A stretch of DNA of 64,000 nucleotides from Leucobacter muris (GTDB taxonomy: Bacteria; Actinomycetota; Actinomycetes; Actinomycetales; Microbacteriaceae): NCBI RefSeq assembly GCF_004028235.1, contig NZ_CP035037.1, forward strand, positions 2,356,001 through 2,420,000. Direction: 5' to 3'. Every line of letters starts with the position of its first letter. The first letter of the stretch is position 1. Positions 8,113 through 17,432 of this stretch are shown in pieces. The position numbers were made by a program, and so were the translations under genes. The notes beneath the pieces were generated by a model. The model was not told where the DNA came from, ran no database searches, and was given only the letters and a program-made list of their open reading frames with translations.

Positions 8113-9888
8113 ATGAACACCATCGCAGCCACCACCGACACTCCCGGATCCACCCGCCCCGAGCGGCTCCTCTCGACCTCCGTGCTCGTCATCGGCACGG
8201 GCGGCGCGGGCCTGCGCGCGTCCATCGAGCTCGCCGAGCGCGGCGTGCAGGTGCTCGCCGTCGGCAAGCGCCGCGCCCACGACGCCCACACCACGCTCGC
8301 CGCGGGCGGCATCAACGCCGCCCTCGGCACCGTCGATCCCGAGGACAGCTGGCAGCAGCACGCCGCCGACACGCTGCGCGAATCCTACTTCCTCGCCGAC
8401 CCCGCCATTGTCGAGGTCGTCACCCGCGGCGCGGCTCAGGGAATCGAGGAGCTCGAGCGCTGGGGCATGCCCTTCGCCCGCGAGGACGACGGCCGCATCA
8501 GCCAGCGCTTCTTCGGCGCGCACAAGTACCGCCGCACCTGCTACGCCGGCGACTACACCGGTCTCGAGATCCAGCGCACCCTCATGCGCCGCGCCGCCGA
8601 GCTGCGCGTGCCCATCGTCGACACGATCTACATCACCCGCCTGCTCGTCAGCGACGGGCGCATCTTCGGCGCCTACGGCTTCGACATCGTCGACGGCACC
8701 CCCGTCGTCATCCACGCCGACGCGGTGATCCTCGCCGCCGGCGGTCACACCCGCATCTGGCGCAACACCTCGTCGCGTCGCGACGAGAACACGGGCGACT
8801 CGTTCCGCCTCGCAGCCCTCGCCGGCGCGCGCATCCGCGACGCCGAGCTCGTGCAGTTCCACCCGTCGGGCATCCTCGAGCCGGCGGAGGCCGCCGGCAC
8901 CCTCGTCTCCGAGGCGGCCCGCGGTGAGGGAGGCATTCTGCGCAACGCGCTCAGCGAGCGCTACATGGAGAAGTACGATCCCGAGCGCATGGAGCTCTCG
9001 ACCCGCGACCGCGTCGCGCTCGCGAGCTACACCGAGATCGCCGAGGGGCGCGGCACGACGAACGGAGGCGTCTTCCTCGACGTCTCGCACCTGCCGCGCG
9101 AGCAGATCCTCTCCAAGCTGCCCCGGGTGTACCGCACCCTCATCGACCTGCAGATGCTCGACATCACCGAGCAGCCCATCGAGATCGCGCCCACCGCCCA
9201 CTACTCCATGGGCGGCGTGTGGGTGCGCCCCGAGGATCACGGCACCGGCGTCGACGGGCTCTACGCCATCGGCGAGGCGTCGAGCGGGTTGCACGGCGCC
9301 AACCGCCTCGGCGGCAACTCCCTCATCGAGCTGCTCGTGTACGGGCGGATCACCGGCACCGACGCCGCCGAGTACGTCACCGGCCTCACCGAGATCACGC
9401 GCGATCCGACCGCCGTCGCCGAGGCGCGCGCCGAGATGCGGGCGCTGCTCACGGGCGACGGCACCGAGAGCCCGCGCCGTCTGCAGCGGGCGCTGCGCGA
9501 TCTCATGACCGAGCACGCGGGTGTGGTGCGCAGCGAGGCGGGCCTGCGCGAGGGCCTCGAGAAGCTCGACGCCCTCGAGGAGCGCGTGGCGAAGGTCACC
9601 GCCCACCCCGACATCGCGGGATTCGACGATCTCGCGCACGCCTTCGACCTCTTCGGATCGATGCTGGCGGCCCGAGCGACCCTGGAGTGCGCCGTCGAGC
9701 GGCGCGAGACCCGCGGCTGCCACAACCGCTCCGACTTCCCCGAGCAGAGCGATGAGCTGCGCGGCAACTTCGTGTGGTCGCCGTCTGCCGGTGCGGTGTT
9801 CGAGCCGCTGCCCGAGGTTCCCGAGTCGTTCCGCGCACTCGCCTACGCCGACGCCGACGACTCGGTCGAGGGCAAGCTGGTCGAGTAG
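8113..9888 (+). CDS. FAD-binding flavoprotein of the fumarate reductase / aspartate oxidase family
   Basis: The 591-residue protein has the dinucleotide-binding motif VLVIGTGGAGLRASIELAERG near residue 22 with the FAD-contact loop HTTLAAGGINAAL. It carries the family active-site segments HPSGILEP and TAHYSMGGVWV and the late SSGLHGANRLGGNSL motif. These occur in succinate dehydrogenase/fumarate reductase flavoprotein subunits and in NadB. The C-terminal helical domain has the R-x-E-SRGCHNRSDFPE-like form (RRETRGCHNRSDFP). A separate, better nadB lies in the NAD operon at 13485. This one is therefore more likely a soluble fumarate reductase or a dicarboxylate/amino-acid oxidase under LysR control. 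ATG 8113 is chosen because 8059 lies inside the operator. Confidence 0.85.
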   Translation: MNTIAATTDTPGSTRPERLLSTSVLVIGTGGAGLRASIELAERGVQVLAVGKRRAHDAHTTLAAGGINAALGTVDPEDSWQQHAADTLRESYFLADPAIVEVVTRGAAQGIEELERWGMPFAREDDGRISQRFFGAHKYRRTCYAGDYTGLEIQRTLMRRAAELRVPIVDTIYITRLLVSDGRIFGAYGFDIVDGTPVVIHADAVILAAGGHTRIWRNTSSRRDENTGDSFRLAALAGARIRDAELVQFHPSGILEPAEAAGTLVSEAARGEGGILRNALSERYMEKYDPERMELSTRDRVALASYTEIAEGRGTTNGGVFLDVSHLPREQILSKLPRVYRTLIDLQMLDITEQPIEIAPTAHYSMGGVWVRPEDHGTGVDGLYAIGEASSGLHGANRLGGNSLIELLVYGRITGTDAAEYVTGLTEITRDPTAVAEARAEMRALLTGDGTESPRRLQRALRDLMTEHAGVVRSEAGLREGLEKLDALEERVAKVTAHPDIAGFDDLAHAFDLFGSMLAARATLECAVERRETRGCHNRSDFPEQSDELRGNFVWSPSAGAVFEPLPEVPESFRALAYADADDSVEGKLVE

Positions 9889-10004
9889 CCCGGCCCGATC
9901 ACGGGCCTCCGCGGGCCGGGGTCGGTCCTGGCCCCGGTCGGGACCGGGGGTCGGGTCTGAGATCCGGGCCCGGGCTCGGGATCCGGATCACCGCACTTCG
10001 CTCA

Positions 10005-10047
10005 CAGCCGGCCGATTCGAGTGAGTTCCACCCGAATCGGCCGGCTG
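10005..10047. terminator. Long perfect inverted repeat, possible terminator
   Basis: A perfect 15-bp inverted repeat (arms 10005-10019 and 10033-10047, starting CAGCCGGCC) encloses a 13-base loop, 117 bases after the flavoprotein gene and 49 before the DUF4192 gene. No T-run follows, which is common for actinobacterial stem-loop terminators. Confidence 0.55.
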
Positions 10048-10095
10048 CCTGTGCATAAGCCCGATTCGCGCGCCCGCCCCGCGCAGGATCGGATC

Positions 10096-11370
10096 ATGAC
10101 ACCCTCCAGCACCCCCGACGATCAGCGCCGCGTACTGACCTGCCGCGGCACCGCAGACTTCCTCGCAGCTCTCCCCCACCTCGTCGGCTACACCGCCGAC
10201 GACAGCATCTTCGTCGTGTTCTTCTCCGGTTCGCGAACGGGCCAGGCGATGCGCCTCGACCTGCCGCCCGACGAGACGCCCGGGCACACCGCTCCGCTGC
10301 TCGACTTCATCAGCGGCACGTTGCGCGGGCTCGACGGCGAGCGCGCCTCGCCGCCGGCCGTCGTCATCACCTGCACCCGAACCTTCGCCGAGTCCGACGG
10401 GCCGCCGTGGCGGTCGCTCGCGCGACGCATCGAGCGCCGTCTGAAACGAGACGGCGTCCGCCTGCGAGAGCTCTGCTGCCGAGCTCCCGACGGCTGGATC
10501 AGCTACCTCGACCCGACGGCTCCCAGGGGCGGGCGCCCGCTCAGCGAGATCGCAGAGAGCCCGATCGCGCTCGAAGCGGGTGCGAACGGCGAGGCTCCTC
10601 GCGATCTGGCCGAGCTCGGGGCGATCCCCGAACCGGCCCCCGAGCGTCGCGACGCGGTGCTCGCGGCACTCGCCGAGCTGCCCCCGTTCGAACCGGCGCA
10701 CTTTCGTTCCCGCACGGCAGGGGCTTCGTCGGGCGGCGGGCGCGCCCCCGTGCCGGCCCGACGGGAGTTCGCCGCGGTGTCGGCCGAGCAGTGCACGCAC
10801 CCCGCGCCGCCCGAAGCCTACGCCTGGATGCACGACACCGCGCGGGTCGTCGAGGCGCTGCGCGACGAACAGCGGCCCCTCGCCCCCGCCATGACGGCGC
10901 GCCTGATCCGCTGCGCGCAACTGCCCGACCGGTGGCTGCTGCTCGCCCTCGGGGTGCTCACGCGGCCGCTCTTCCCCGTCGAGCTCGCAGAAGATCTGGG
11001 GCCGGCGCAGTTCGTGGCGGTGCCCGTCGACCTCGACGCCGGGTCGGGGCCGTCCAGGCAGGCGGGCTGGACGCTGCGTCGGCTGCTCGCCCACCTCTCT
11101 CCCGAGTTCACCGACCAGCGGCGGCTGCCGCCGCTGCGCGAGCGCGTGATCGAGGCGGTATCGGTTACGCCCGACGAGTTGCGGCCGGCGCTGCTCGCCT
11201 TCAGCGCCTGGCTGTGGTGGTTGAGCGGCTCCCAGTCCGTGGCCGCGCAGCAGCTGGGCGAGGCGCTCGCCATCGATCCGCAGCACGAGCTCGCACGCAT
11301 GACCGAGCGGCTCATCGCCGCGTCACCCGTCGCCCGCCCCCTTCCGAGCCCCGTCTCGAGCGCGGCATGA
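10096..11370 (+). CDS. DUF4192 domain-containing protein
   Basis: The 424-residue cytoplasmic protein matches the actinobacterial DUF4192 family by its N-terminal segment. That segment reads FLAALPHLVGYTADDSIFVVFF (first half at about residues 24-33), followed by a conserved SG.R..MRLDLPP region. The C-terminus ends in a helical part (LLAFSAWLWWLSGSQSVAAQ) reminiscent of tetratricopeptide-like helices before a disordered tail. No catalytic function is known for this family. The ATG at 10096 follows AGGATCGG. It converges with the NAD operon, whose last gene ends 95 bases away. Confidence 0.85.
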   Translation: MTPSSTPDDQRRVLTCRGTADFLAALPHLVGYTADDSIFVVFFSGSRTGQAMRLDLPPDETPGHTAPLLDFISGTLRGLDGERASPPAVVITCTRTFAESDGPPWRSLARRIERRLKRDGVRLRELCCRAPDGWISYLDPTAPRGGRPLSEIAESPIALEAGANGEAPRDLAELGAIPEPAPERRDAVLAALAELPPFEPAHFRSRTAGASSGGGRAPVPARREFAAVSAEQCTHPAPPEAYAWMHDTARVVEALRDEQRPLAPAMTARLIRCAQLPDRWLLLALGVLTRPLFPVELAEDLGPAQFVAVPVDLDAGSGPSRQAGWTLRRLLAHLSPEFTDQRRLPPLRERVIEAVSVTPDELRPALLAFSAWLWWLSGSQSVAAQQLGEALAIDPQHELARMTERLIAASPVARPLPSPVSSAA

Positions 11371-11465
11371 TGGCGGGAGGCGCGACACCGGGCACGCGGG
11401 AGCTGCCGACGCGCGGGTCGATGCACGGGTCGATCCGCGGCTCGCAGCGCCAGTCGCAGTGCCGG

Positions 11466-12646
11466 TCAGCGCGAGTGGATCTCAGCACGCAGCACGCTCA
11501 CCACGCGCTCGATGTCGGCGCTGTCGATGGCGCTCGCGAGGGTGAAGCGCACGGCCGTCTGCGCGAGCTCGGGCGCGAGCCCCATCGCGAGCAGCGCGGG
11601 CGACGGCTCATCCTTCCCCGCGGCGCAGGCCGATCCCGACGAGACCGCGAACCCCGCCGCGTCGAGCGCCACCAGCAGCGACTCGCCGCTCGCCGAGGCC
11701 ATGACGAAGGAGGCGTGCCCCGGCAGCCGCTCGCTCGGATGCCCCGTGAGCCGCGCTCCCGGCACCTCGGCGAGCACACGCTCGACCAGTTCGTCGCGAC
11801 TGCGCGCGAGCGCGAGGGCGCGGGTGCCGATCTCTCGGGCGGAGGCGGCGACGGCCGCCGCGAAACCGGCGATCGCCGCCACGTTCTCGGTGCCCGAGCG
11901 CCGGCCGCCCTCCTGCCCCCGCCGTGCAGCAGGGGTTCGAGCGGCAGATGGGCGCGCACGAGCAGGGCGCCGGCCCCCTGCGGGCCGCCGAACTTGTGCG
12001 AGGCCACCGTCATCGCGTCGACCCCGGAGCCTGGCCATGCGGTCGCGCCGAGGCCGCCGAACGACACGGGCAGCGAGGCCGCCGCCTGCACGGCATCGGT
12101 GTGCACGAGCGCCCCGCGCGACCCGGCCTCGGCTGCGATCTCGGGCATCGGCTGCACGGTTCCGACCTCGGCGTTCGCGAGGCCGACCGAGACCAGCGTC
12201 GTGTCGTCGCGCAGCGTCGCGGCGACGTCCGCAGGATCGACGCGCCCGTGCCGGTCCACGGGCAGCAGGCTCAGCTCGAAGCCGTGCACCCGTTCGAGGA
12301 AGCGGCAGCTCTCGAGCACCGAGGGGTGCTCGATCGGAGTGGTCACGAGGTGCCGACCGCGCGGCGCGGCGAGCGAGAGCCCGATGATCGCGAGGTTGTT
12401 GGCCTCGGTGCCGCCGCCGGTGAATACGAGTTCGCCTGGCCGCGCCCCGATCGCCGAGGCGATCGCGGCGCGCGCGGCCTCCACGGTCTGCTGCGCGCGG
12501 TATCCCGCCTGGTGCACGCTCGACGGGTTGGCGGGCCCCCCGTCAAGTGCCGCGACCACGGCCGCCCGCGCCTCGGGCCTGAGCGGCGCCGTCGCAGCCG
12601 CGTCGAGATAGCGCTGAGCGTGCTGCGCGGGGCTCGGCAGGCTCAC
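11466..12646 (-). pseudogene. Cysteine desulfurase of the NAD operon, frameshifted
   Basis: A group I (NifS/IscS-like) PLP enzyme broken by a one-base loss. The first frame, from 12646, has YLDAAATAPLRPEA, GGGTEANNLAIIGL, TTPIEHPSVLES and ASHKFGGPQGAGALLV with the PLP lysine. It fails after EPLLHGGG. The second frame resumes with QEGGRRSGTENVAAIAGF and continues to SSGSACAAGKDEPS (catalytic cysteine) and a stop at 11466. A single missing base in the run at about 11914-11920 explains the break; restoring it gives about 393 residues. Position after nadA-nadB-nadC fits a dedicated sulfur donor for the NadA cluster. It overlaps nadC by four bases. Sequencing error is as likely as true inactivation. 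Confidence 0.88.
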
Positions 12647-13491
12647 GGCGCGTCCAGCCCCAGGTCGAGCGCGCGTGCGCCGTGCGTGAGCCGGCCCACC
12701 GAGATGACGTCGACGCCGGTCTCGGCGATCCCCGCGACGGTGTCGAGGTCGACGCCCCCGCTCGCCTCAGCGATCGCCCGGCCGTCGATGAGACGCACGC
12801 CCTCGACCAGCTCGGGGATCGAGAAGTTGTCGAGCAGGATGCCGGTCGGCGCGGCGTCGAGCACGGGCGGGATCTGCTCGAGACGGTCGACCTCCACCAC
12901 GATCGAGGTGGTGTGGCCGGCGCGCTCCCGCAGTCGCCGCAGCGCGCTCGTGATCGACGCGTCGTCGACGGCTCCGAGGGCGGCGAGGTGGTTGTCCTTC
13001 ACCATGATCGCGTCCGAGAGCCCGAAGCGGTGGTTCGATCCGCCGCCCGCCCGCACCGCGTGCTTCTCGAGCGCCCGCAGGCCCGGAGTGGTCTTCCGCG
13101 TATCGGCGATGCGGGCCTGCGTGTGGGCGACGGCGGCGGCGTACCGGGCGGTGAGTGTCGCGACGCCGCTCATCCGCTGGCAGAGGTTCAAGGCGACCCG
13201 CTCGCCGGTGAGCACCCCGCGGGCAGGGCCGGCGATGCGGGCGAGGGCCCGCCCGGCGGCGAACGCCTCGCCCTCGTCGGCGAGCGCCGTCACCTCGATG
13301 CGCGGGTCGAGCTGCCGGAAGGTCTCGACGATCAGCGGTCCGCCCGCGAAGACGCCGGACTCCCGGGCGACGAGGCGCGCATCGATCTCGGCGCTCGCCG
13401 GGATCGCGAGCTCGACGGTCAGGTCGCCCCACGGCGCGTCCTCTGCGAGCGCCGAACGTACGACGGATTCGATGATGTGTGGGGTCAGCAC
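12643..13491 (-). CDS. nadC: Nicotinate-nucleotide pyrophosphorylase (quinolinate phosphoribosyltransferase)
   Basis: NadC converts quinolinate and PRPP to nicotinate mononucleotide, the third step of de novo NAD synthesis. The 282-residue protein is of normal length. It has the alpha/beta N-domain (EDAPWGDLTVE), the active-site block TRKTTPGLRALEKHAV with RAGGGSNHRFGLSDAIMVK, and the barrel signature VEVDRLEQ followed by ILLDNFS and EASGGVDLDTV. It starts with GTG at 13491, seven bases inside the end of nadB, and its own end overlaps the desulfurase start. Confidence 0.96.
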   Translation of the reverse strand: MLTPHIIESVVRSALAEDAPWGDLTVELAIPASAEIDARLVARESGVFAGGPLIVETFRQLDPRIEVTALADEGEAFAAGRALARIAGPARGVLTGERVALNLCQRMSGVATLTARYAAAVAHTQARIADTRKTTPGLRALEKHAVRAGGGSNHRFGLSDAIMVKDNHLAALGAVDDASITSALRRLRERAGHTTSIVVEVDRLEQIPPVLDAAPTGILLDNFSIPELVEGVRLIDGRAIAEASGGVDLDTVAGIAETGVDVISVGRLTHGARALDLGLDAP

Positions 13492-14984
13492 TGCACAAGG
13501 CTCCTCTGCCGATCAGGATCCGGGGAAGACTCGGGGGCGCTCGCGAAGGCGAACGCGAAGGCCCGGCGGCGGGCCTGCGCCGGGTCGGTGCGCGGCGCGT
13601 CGAGCCGCTGGTGGGCGCCGCGCGACTCGGTTCGCGCCTCCGCAGCGAGCGCGATCATCGCACGGAGGCTCGTGTCGGGGCCGCCGGTCGCGATCGCCCC
13701 CGGCCGTGCCTCGGCGACGAGCGCGCGCATGCCGGCTCCCTCGAGCACCCACGAACCGCGGGCCCTCGCGAAGCCCGCGGCGGCGTCTCCCGCCCGGCGG
13801 CCGAAGACCAGCCCCTCGAGCAGCGAGTTCGAAGCGAGGCGATTCGCCCCGTGCACGCCGGTCGCCGCCGTCTCTCCCGCGACGAACAGTCCCGGCACCG
13901 AGGTGCGGCCCCGCAGGTCGGAGGCGACGCCGCCCATCGTGTAGTGAGCCGCGGGCGAGACGGGCACGAGCTCTCGGCTCCAGTCGATGCCGTGCTCGGC
14001 GACCGCGGCGGTGATCCCGGGGAAGCGGCGGGCGAGCGATCCGGCTCCCCCCTCGCGCTCGACGCACCTCGCGTCGAGCCACAGCCGCGACTCCCCACGC
14101 TCCAGCATCGCCCGCTGCATCTCGCGCGACACCACATCGCGCGGCGCGAGCTCCGCGAGGGGATGCCGCCCCACCATGAAGCGCGCCCCCGAGCCGTCGC
14201 GCAGCACTGCGCCCGCACCGCGCACCGCTTCGGACACGAGCACGCCCGAGCCGTGCAGCACCGTGGGATGGAACTGCACGAACTCCAGGTCGGCGAGCAC
14301 CGCGCCCGCCCGCGCCGCCAGCACCACTCCCTCGCCGCGCGAAGAGGTCGGATTGGTCGAGCGCTCGTAGAGCGCGGCGTACCCGCCCGTCGCGAGCACC
14401 ACCGCATCCGCGCGACGATCCTCCAGCGCCTCACCGACGGTGCTCCGCAGCACCGCGCCGCGCACCGCACCCGCCTCGCTCAGCAGCTCGACGGCGACAC
14501 GATCCTCCAGCAGCTCGATCCGCCCCGCAGCCGCCTCGACCAGCACGCGCGCCACGAGATGCTCGTGCAGCACTGCGCCGGTGCGATCGCCCCCGGCGTG
14601 CACGATGCGGGCACGGCCGTGCGCCCCCTCCAGCCCGAGGCGCGGCGCCCCCGACTCGGCGCGGTCCGCGTCGAAACCGCCCCGCAGCAGCGCTCGCACC
14701 GCTCGGGCGCCCTCGCCGGTCAGCACCTCCGCCGCCTCGGCGTCGACCAGCCCCGCCCCCGCCGCGACGGTGTCGGCGAAGTGCGCCGCCGGCGTATCGC
14801 CGAAACCGATCGCCGCGGCGATCCCGCCCTGCGCGAGGGCGGTGCTGCCGCCCGACGCGGCGCGCTCGGCCTCGTCGGCTCCGCCCAGGCGGCCGGGCAC
14901 CACGAGCGTCGTCGCCGCCCCGGCCCGAGCCGCGGCGAGTGCGCACGAGAGCCCCGCGACCCCCGAGCCGATGACGAGGATCAC
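13485..14984 (-). CDS. nadB: L-aspartate oxidase
   Basis: NadB oxidises L-aspartate to iminoaspartate with FAD, supplying NadA. The 499-residue protein starts with GTG at 14984 (overlap GTGA with nadA). It shows the FAD motif LVIGSGVAGLSCALAAARAG, the loop GGSTALAQGGIAAAIG, and the active-site segments FVQFHPTVLHG and PAAHYTMGGVASDL. The late TGVHGANRLASNSLLEGLVFG motif and a C-terminal helical domain follow. All are intact. It lies between nadA and nadC in the usual order. Confidence 0.95.
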   Translation of the reverse strand: MILVIGSGVAGLSCALAAARAGAATTLVVPGRLGGADEAERAASGGSTALAQGGIAAAIGFGDTPAAHFADTVAAGAGLVDAEAAEVLTGEGARAVRALLRGGFDADRAESGAPRLGLEGAHGRARIVHAGGDRTGAVLHEHLVARVLVEAAAGRIELLEDRVAVELLSEAGAVRGAVLRSTVGEALEDRRADAVVLATGGYAALYERSTNPTSSRGEGVVLAARAGAVLADLEFVQFHPTVLHGSGVLVSEAVRGAGAVLRDGSGARFMVGRHPLAELAPRDVVSREMQRAMLERGESRLWLDARCVEREGGAGSLARRFPGITAAVAEHGIDWSRELVPVSPAAHYTMGGVASDLRGRTSVPGLFVAGETAATGVHGANRLASNSLLEGLVFGRRAGDAAAGFARARGSWVLEGAGMRALVAEARPGAIATGGPDTSLRAMIALAAEARTESRGAHQRLDAPRTDPAQARRRAFAFAFASAPESSPDPDRQRSLVQC

Positions 14985-16397
14985 GGGCGGGCCGCGAGCA
15001 TCCGCTCGAGGGCGACCCGGGAGTCGCCCGCCACGTCGTCGGAGACCCGGATGCGGTTCGGCGCAGAGCCGTCGAGCAGCGACTCGAGCGTCCAGGCGAG
15101 GTATGCCGGGTGGATGCGGTACATCGTGGAGCAGGGGCACACGACGGGGTCGAGGCAGAACACCGTGAGCTCGGGGTGCTGCTCCTGCAGACGATTGACG
15201 AGGTTGATCTCGGTGCCGACCGCGATCACGTCGCCGGGCGCCGCCGCCTCGATCTCCCTGCGGATGTACTCGGTCGATCCCGCACCGTCCGCGGCCTCCA
15301 CGACCGCGGCCGGGCACTCCGGGTGCACGATCACGCGCACGCCCGGGTACTCGGCGCGCGCGCTCGATCTGCTGCACGGTGAAGCGCTTGTGCACCGAGC
15401 AGAACCCGTTCCAGAGGATCACGCGAGCGTCGCGCAACTGCTCGACCGTGTTGCCGCCGAGCGGGAGGTGGGGCCGCCACAGCGGCATCAGCTCTTCGGA
15501 GATGCCCATCGCCTTCGCGGTGTTGCGGCCGAGGTGCTGATCCGGGAAGAACACGACGCGCTGACCGCGCTCGAACGCCCACTCCAGCACCGTTCGGGCG
15601 TTCGACGAGGTGCAGACGATGCCCCCGTTGCGCCCGCAGAACGCTTTGATCGCCGCCGACGAGTTCATGTAGGTCACCGGGATCACCCCTCGCTTCGCTC
15701 CGGGGGCTGACGCTGTGACGGCACCAGTCGAAGATTCGAACGCTGCGTCTTCTCGGTCTTCGCCTGCGGGGTGCAGACCGTTCTCGCTCTCGGCGCGCAG
15801 CGCGCCCGTCAGCTCCTCCCAGCAGCGTTCGACCTGCTCGATCGTCGCCATGTCGGCCATGGAGCAGCCCGCGGCGAGGTTCGGCAGCACGACCGCCTGC
15901 GACGGCCCGGAGAGGATGTCGGCGGTCTCGGCCATGAAGTGCACGCCGCAGAACACGAAGGCCTCGGCCTCGGGGTGCGCCTTCGCGGCCTGCGCCAGCA
16001 TGAAGGAGTCGCCCACGAAGTCGGCGTGCTGCACGATCTCGTCGCGCTGGTAGAAGTGGCCGAGGATCTGCACGCGGTCGCCGAGCCGCTGCTTGGCGGC
16101 GACGATCCAGTCGTGCAGCTGCTCGTCGGAGGCGTCGGTGTACCGCGAGGGCAGCGGGCCCTGGCGCGGGGCGTCGCCCGGGATCGCGTCCGGCGCCGAA
16201 GCGCCCGGACCGTAGCCCGCGGAGCGGTCGATCGCCCAGGGGTCGCTGGCGAGACCGGAATCGCAGCTCGAGACGCCGGTCGCCCGCAGCGCGATGGGCC
16301 GACGATGCGACGCCGGGCCGCTCGCGGGCTTCTGCGGAGGTCGCGCGGCGCTCTCGCGCTCGGCGGCCGCTCGGATGAGTTCGTGCACGCTCGTCAT
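14981..16397 (-). pseudogene. nadA: Quinolinate synthase NadA, frameshifted near the C-terminus
   Basis: NadA condenses iminoaspartate with dihydroxyacetone phosphate using a [4Fe-4S] cluster. The first frame (ATG 16397, with GAGGAG seven bases upstream) contains ILGHFYQRDEIVQHADFVGDS, AAGCSMADM and GGIVCTSSNARTV, then fails after FTVQQIERAR. The remaining C-terminus, VRVIVHPECP to the cluster region VVCPCSTMYRIHPAY, lies in another frame ending at 14981. The break coincides with a GCGCGCGCGC run at 15354-15363, and two missing bases restore the frame. An extra stretch of about 35 residues sits before GVIPVTYMNSS. The gene overlaps nrtR (ATGA) and nadB (GTGA). Confidence 0.9.
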
Positions 16398-17386
16398 GGT
16401 GTGCTCCTCGGTGTCGGGTCTTGGGGTTCGGCCGTCTCCCGTGACCGGGCTGCGGCACGGGTCGGCTGGTCGGGGCGGCCGGGAGGCGCCGTGAGCGGCT
16501 CGTCCCGAAAGCGGTAGAGGCGGGCGGGCCGGTGCCGAGCGCCGGTCTCGACCTCGCCGGTGTCGACGAGGTTGCCCTGCGCGAGGGCCTGGCGCCTGAA
16601 GTTCGCCGGGTCGACGGTCTCGCCGAGCACGGCCTCGGTCACGGCGCGCAGCCGTCCGAGGGTGAAGACGGGCCCGAGGAATCGGTGCGCGACCGCCTCG
16701 TACTCGGTCTTGGAGCGCAGGCGCGCGAGCGCGTAGGCGACGATCTCGGCGTGGTCGAAGGCCAGCTCGGGCAGCCGGTCGGCCGAGAACCAGACCACGT
16801 TCGGGTCGGGGTCGCCGGGCGGTGTCCGCCGATCCGTGCGGGCCTCGCCGGTGCGCCCGGCCTCGGCCTCGGGGGCCGCACCGGGTGCGCCGCTCGTCGT
16901 CTCGCCTGGATCCGGGTCGTCCCAGCGCCGGGGGCGCTCGGGATCCCTGCGCGGGTCGACCGCCTCGCCGGATGCGGGAGCCGTCGGCGCGAGCAGGTCG
17001 CGCTCCCCGTACAGCGCCCAGTAGGCGATGGTGACGAGCCGCTGTGCTTCCGCGGAGCGCTCGACGCCGCCGAAGGAGTAGAGCTGCTCGAGATACCCGG
17101 GATCCCGCAGCACGGCCGCGCGCAGGGTGCGCAGCGCGGTGTCCGAGAGGGTCTCGTCCCACTGGGTGGGGCCGCCGGGCAGCGCCCAGCACCCCAGGAA
17201 CGGCGCCCGGGTGCGGCGCACGAGGGGCAGCCAGAGCGTGATGGCGGCGTCGGCCCCGCCGGTGCGCCCCTGCTGATCGCCGATGAGGGCGTCCTCCGGC
17301 GGTCGCAGCGCGAAGGCGACCGTCGAGACCGCCACCGCCGGAGGCAGGGTGCGTCGCTCGCTCACACTCGCGTTCTCGTACGGCAC
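16394..17386 (-). CDS. nrtR: NrtR-like NAD-biosynthesis regulator (degenerate Nudix plus winged helix)
   Basis: The 330-residue protein has an N-terminal Nudix fold whose catalytic box is degenerate. It reads LPGGPTQWDETLSDTALRTL, without the REXXEE core, so hydrolysis is unlikely. A C-terminal winged-helix region follows (about residues 215-300: TEYEAVAHRFLGPVFTL, RLRAVTEAVLGE, NFRRQALAQGNLVDTG). This is the NrtR arrangement, in which ADP-ribose binding releases the repressor from NAD genes. A charged Pro/Asp/Arg-rich insert of about 65 residues splits the Nudix part. The GTG start at 17386 has GAGGAG five bases before it. It leads the operon nrtR-nadA-nadB-nadC-desulfurase and overlaps nadA. 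Confidence 0.85.
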   Translation of the reverse strand: MPYENASVSERRTLPPAVAVSTVAFALRPPEDALIGDQQGRTGGADAAITLWLPLVRRTRAPFLGCWALPGGPTQWDETLSDTALRTLRAAVLRDPGYLEQLYSFGGVERSAEAQRLVTIAYWALYGERDLLAPTAPASGEAVDPRRDPERPRRWDDPDPGETTSGAPGAAPEAEAGRTGEARTDRRTPPGDPDPNVVWFSADRLPELAFDHAEIVAYALARLRSKTEYEAVAHRFLGPVFTLGRLRAVTEAVLGETVDPANFRRQALAQGNLVDTGEVETGARHRPARLYRFRDEPLTAPPGRPDQPTRAAARSRETAEPQDPTPRSTP

Positions 17387-17432
17387 GGTTCTCCTCGTCG
17401 GGGCGGCAGCGGGTTCGCACCCGGTTCCGCCA

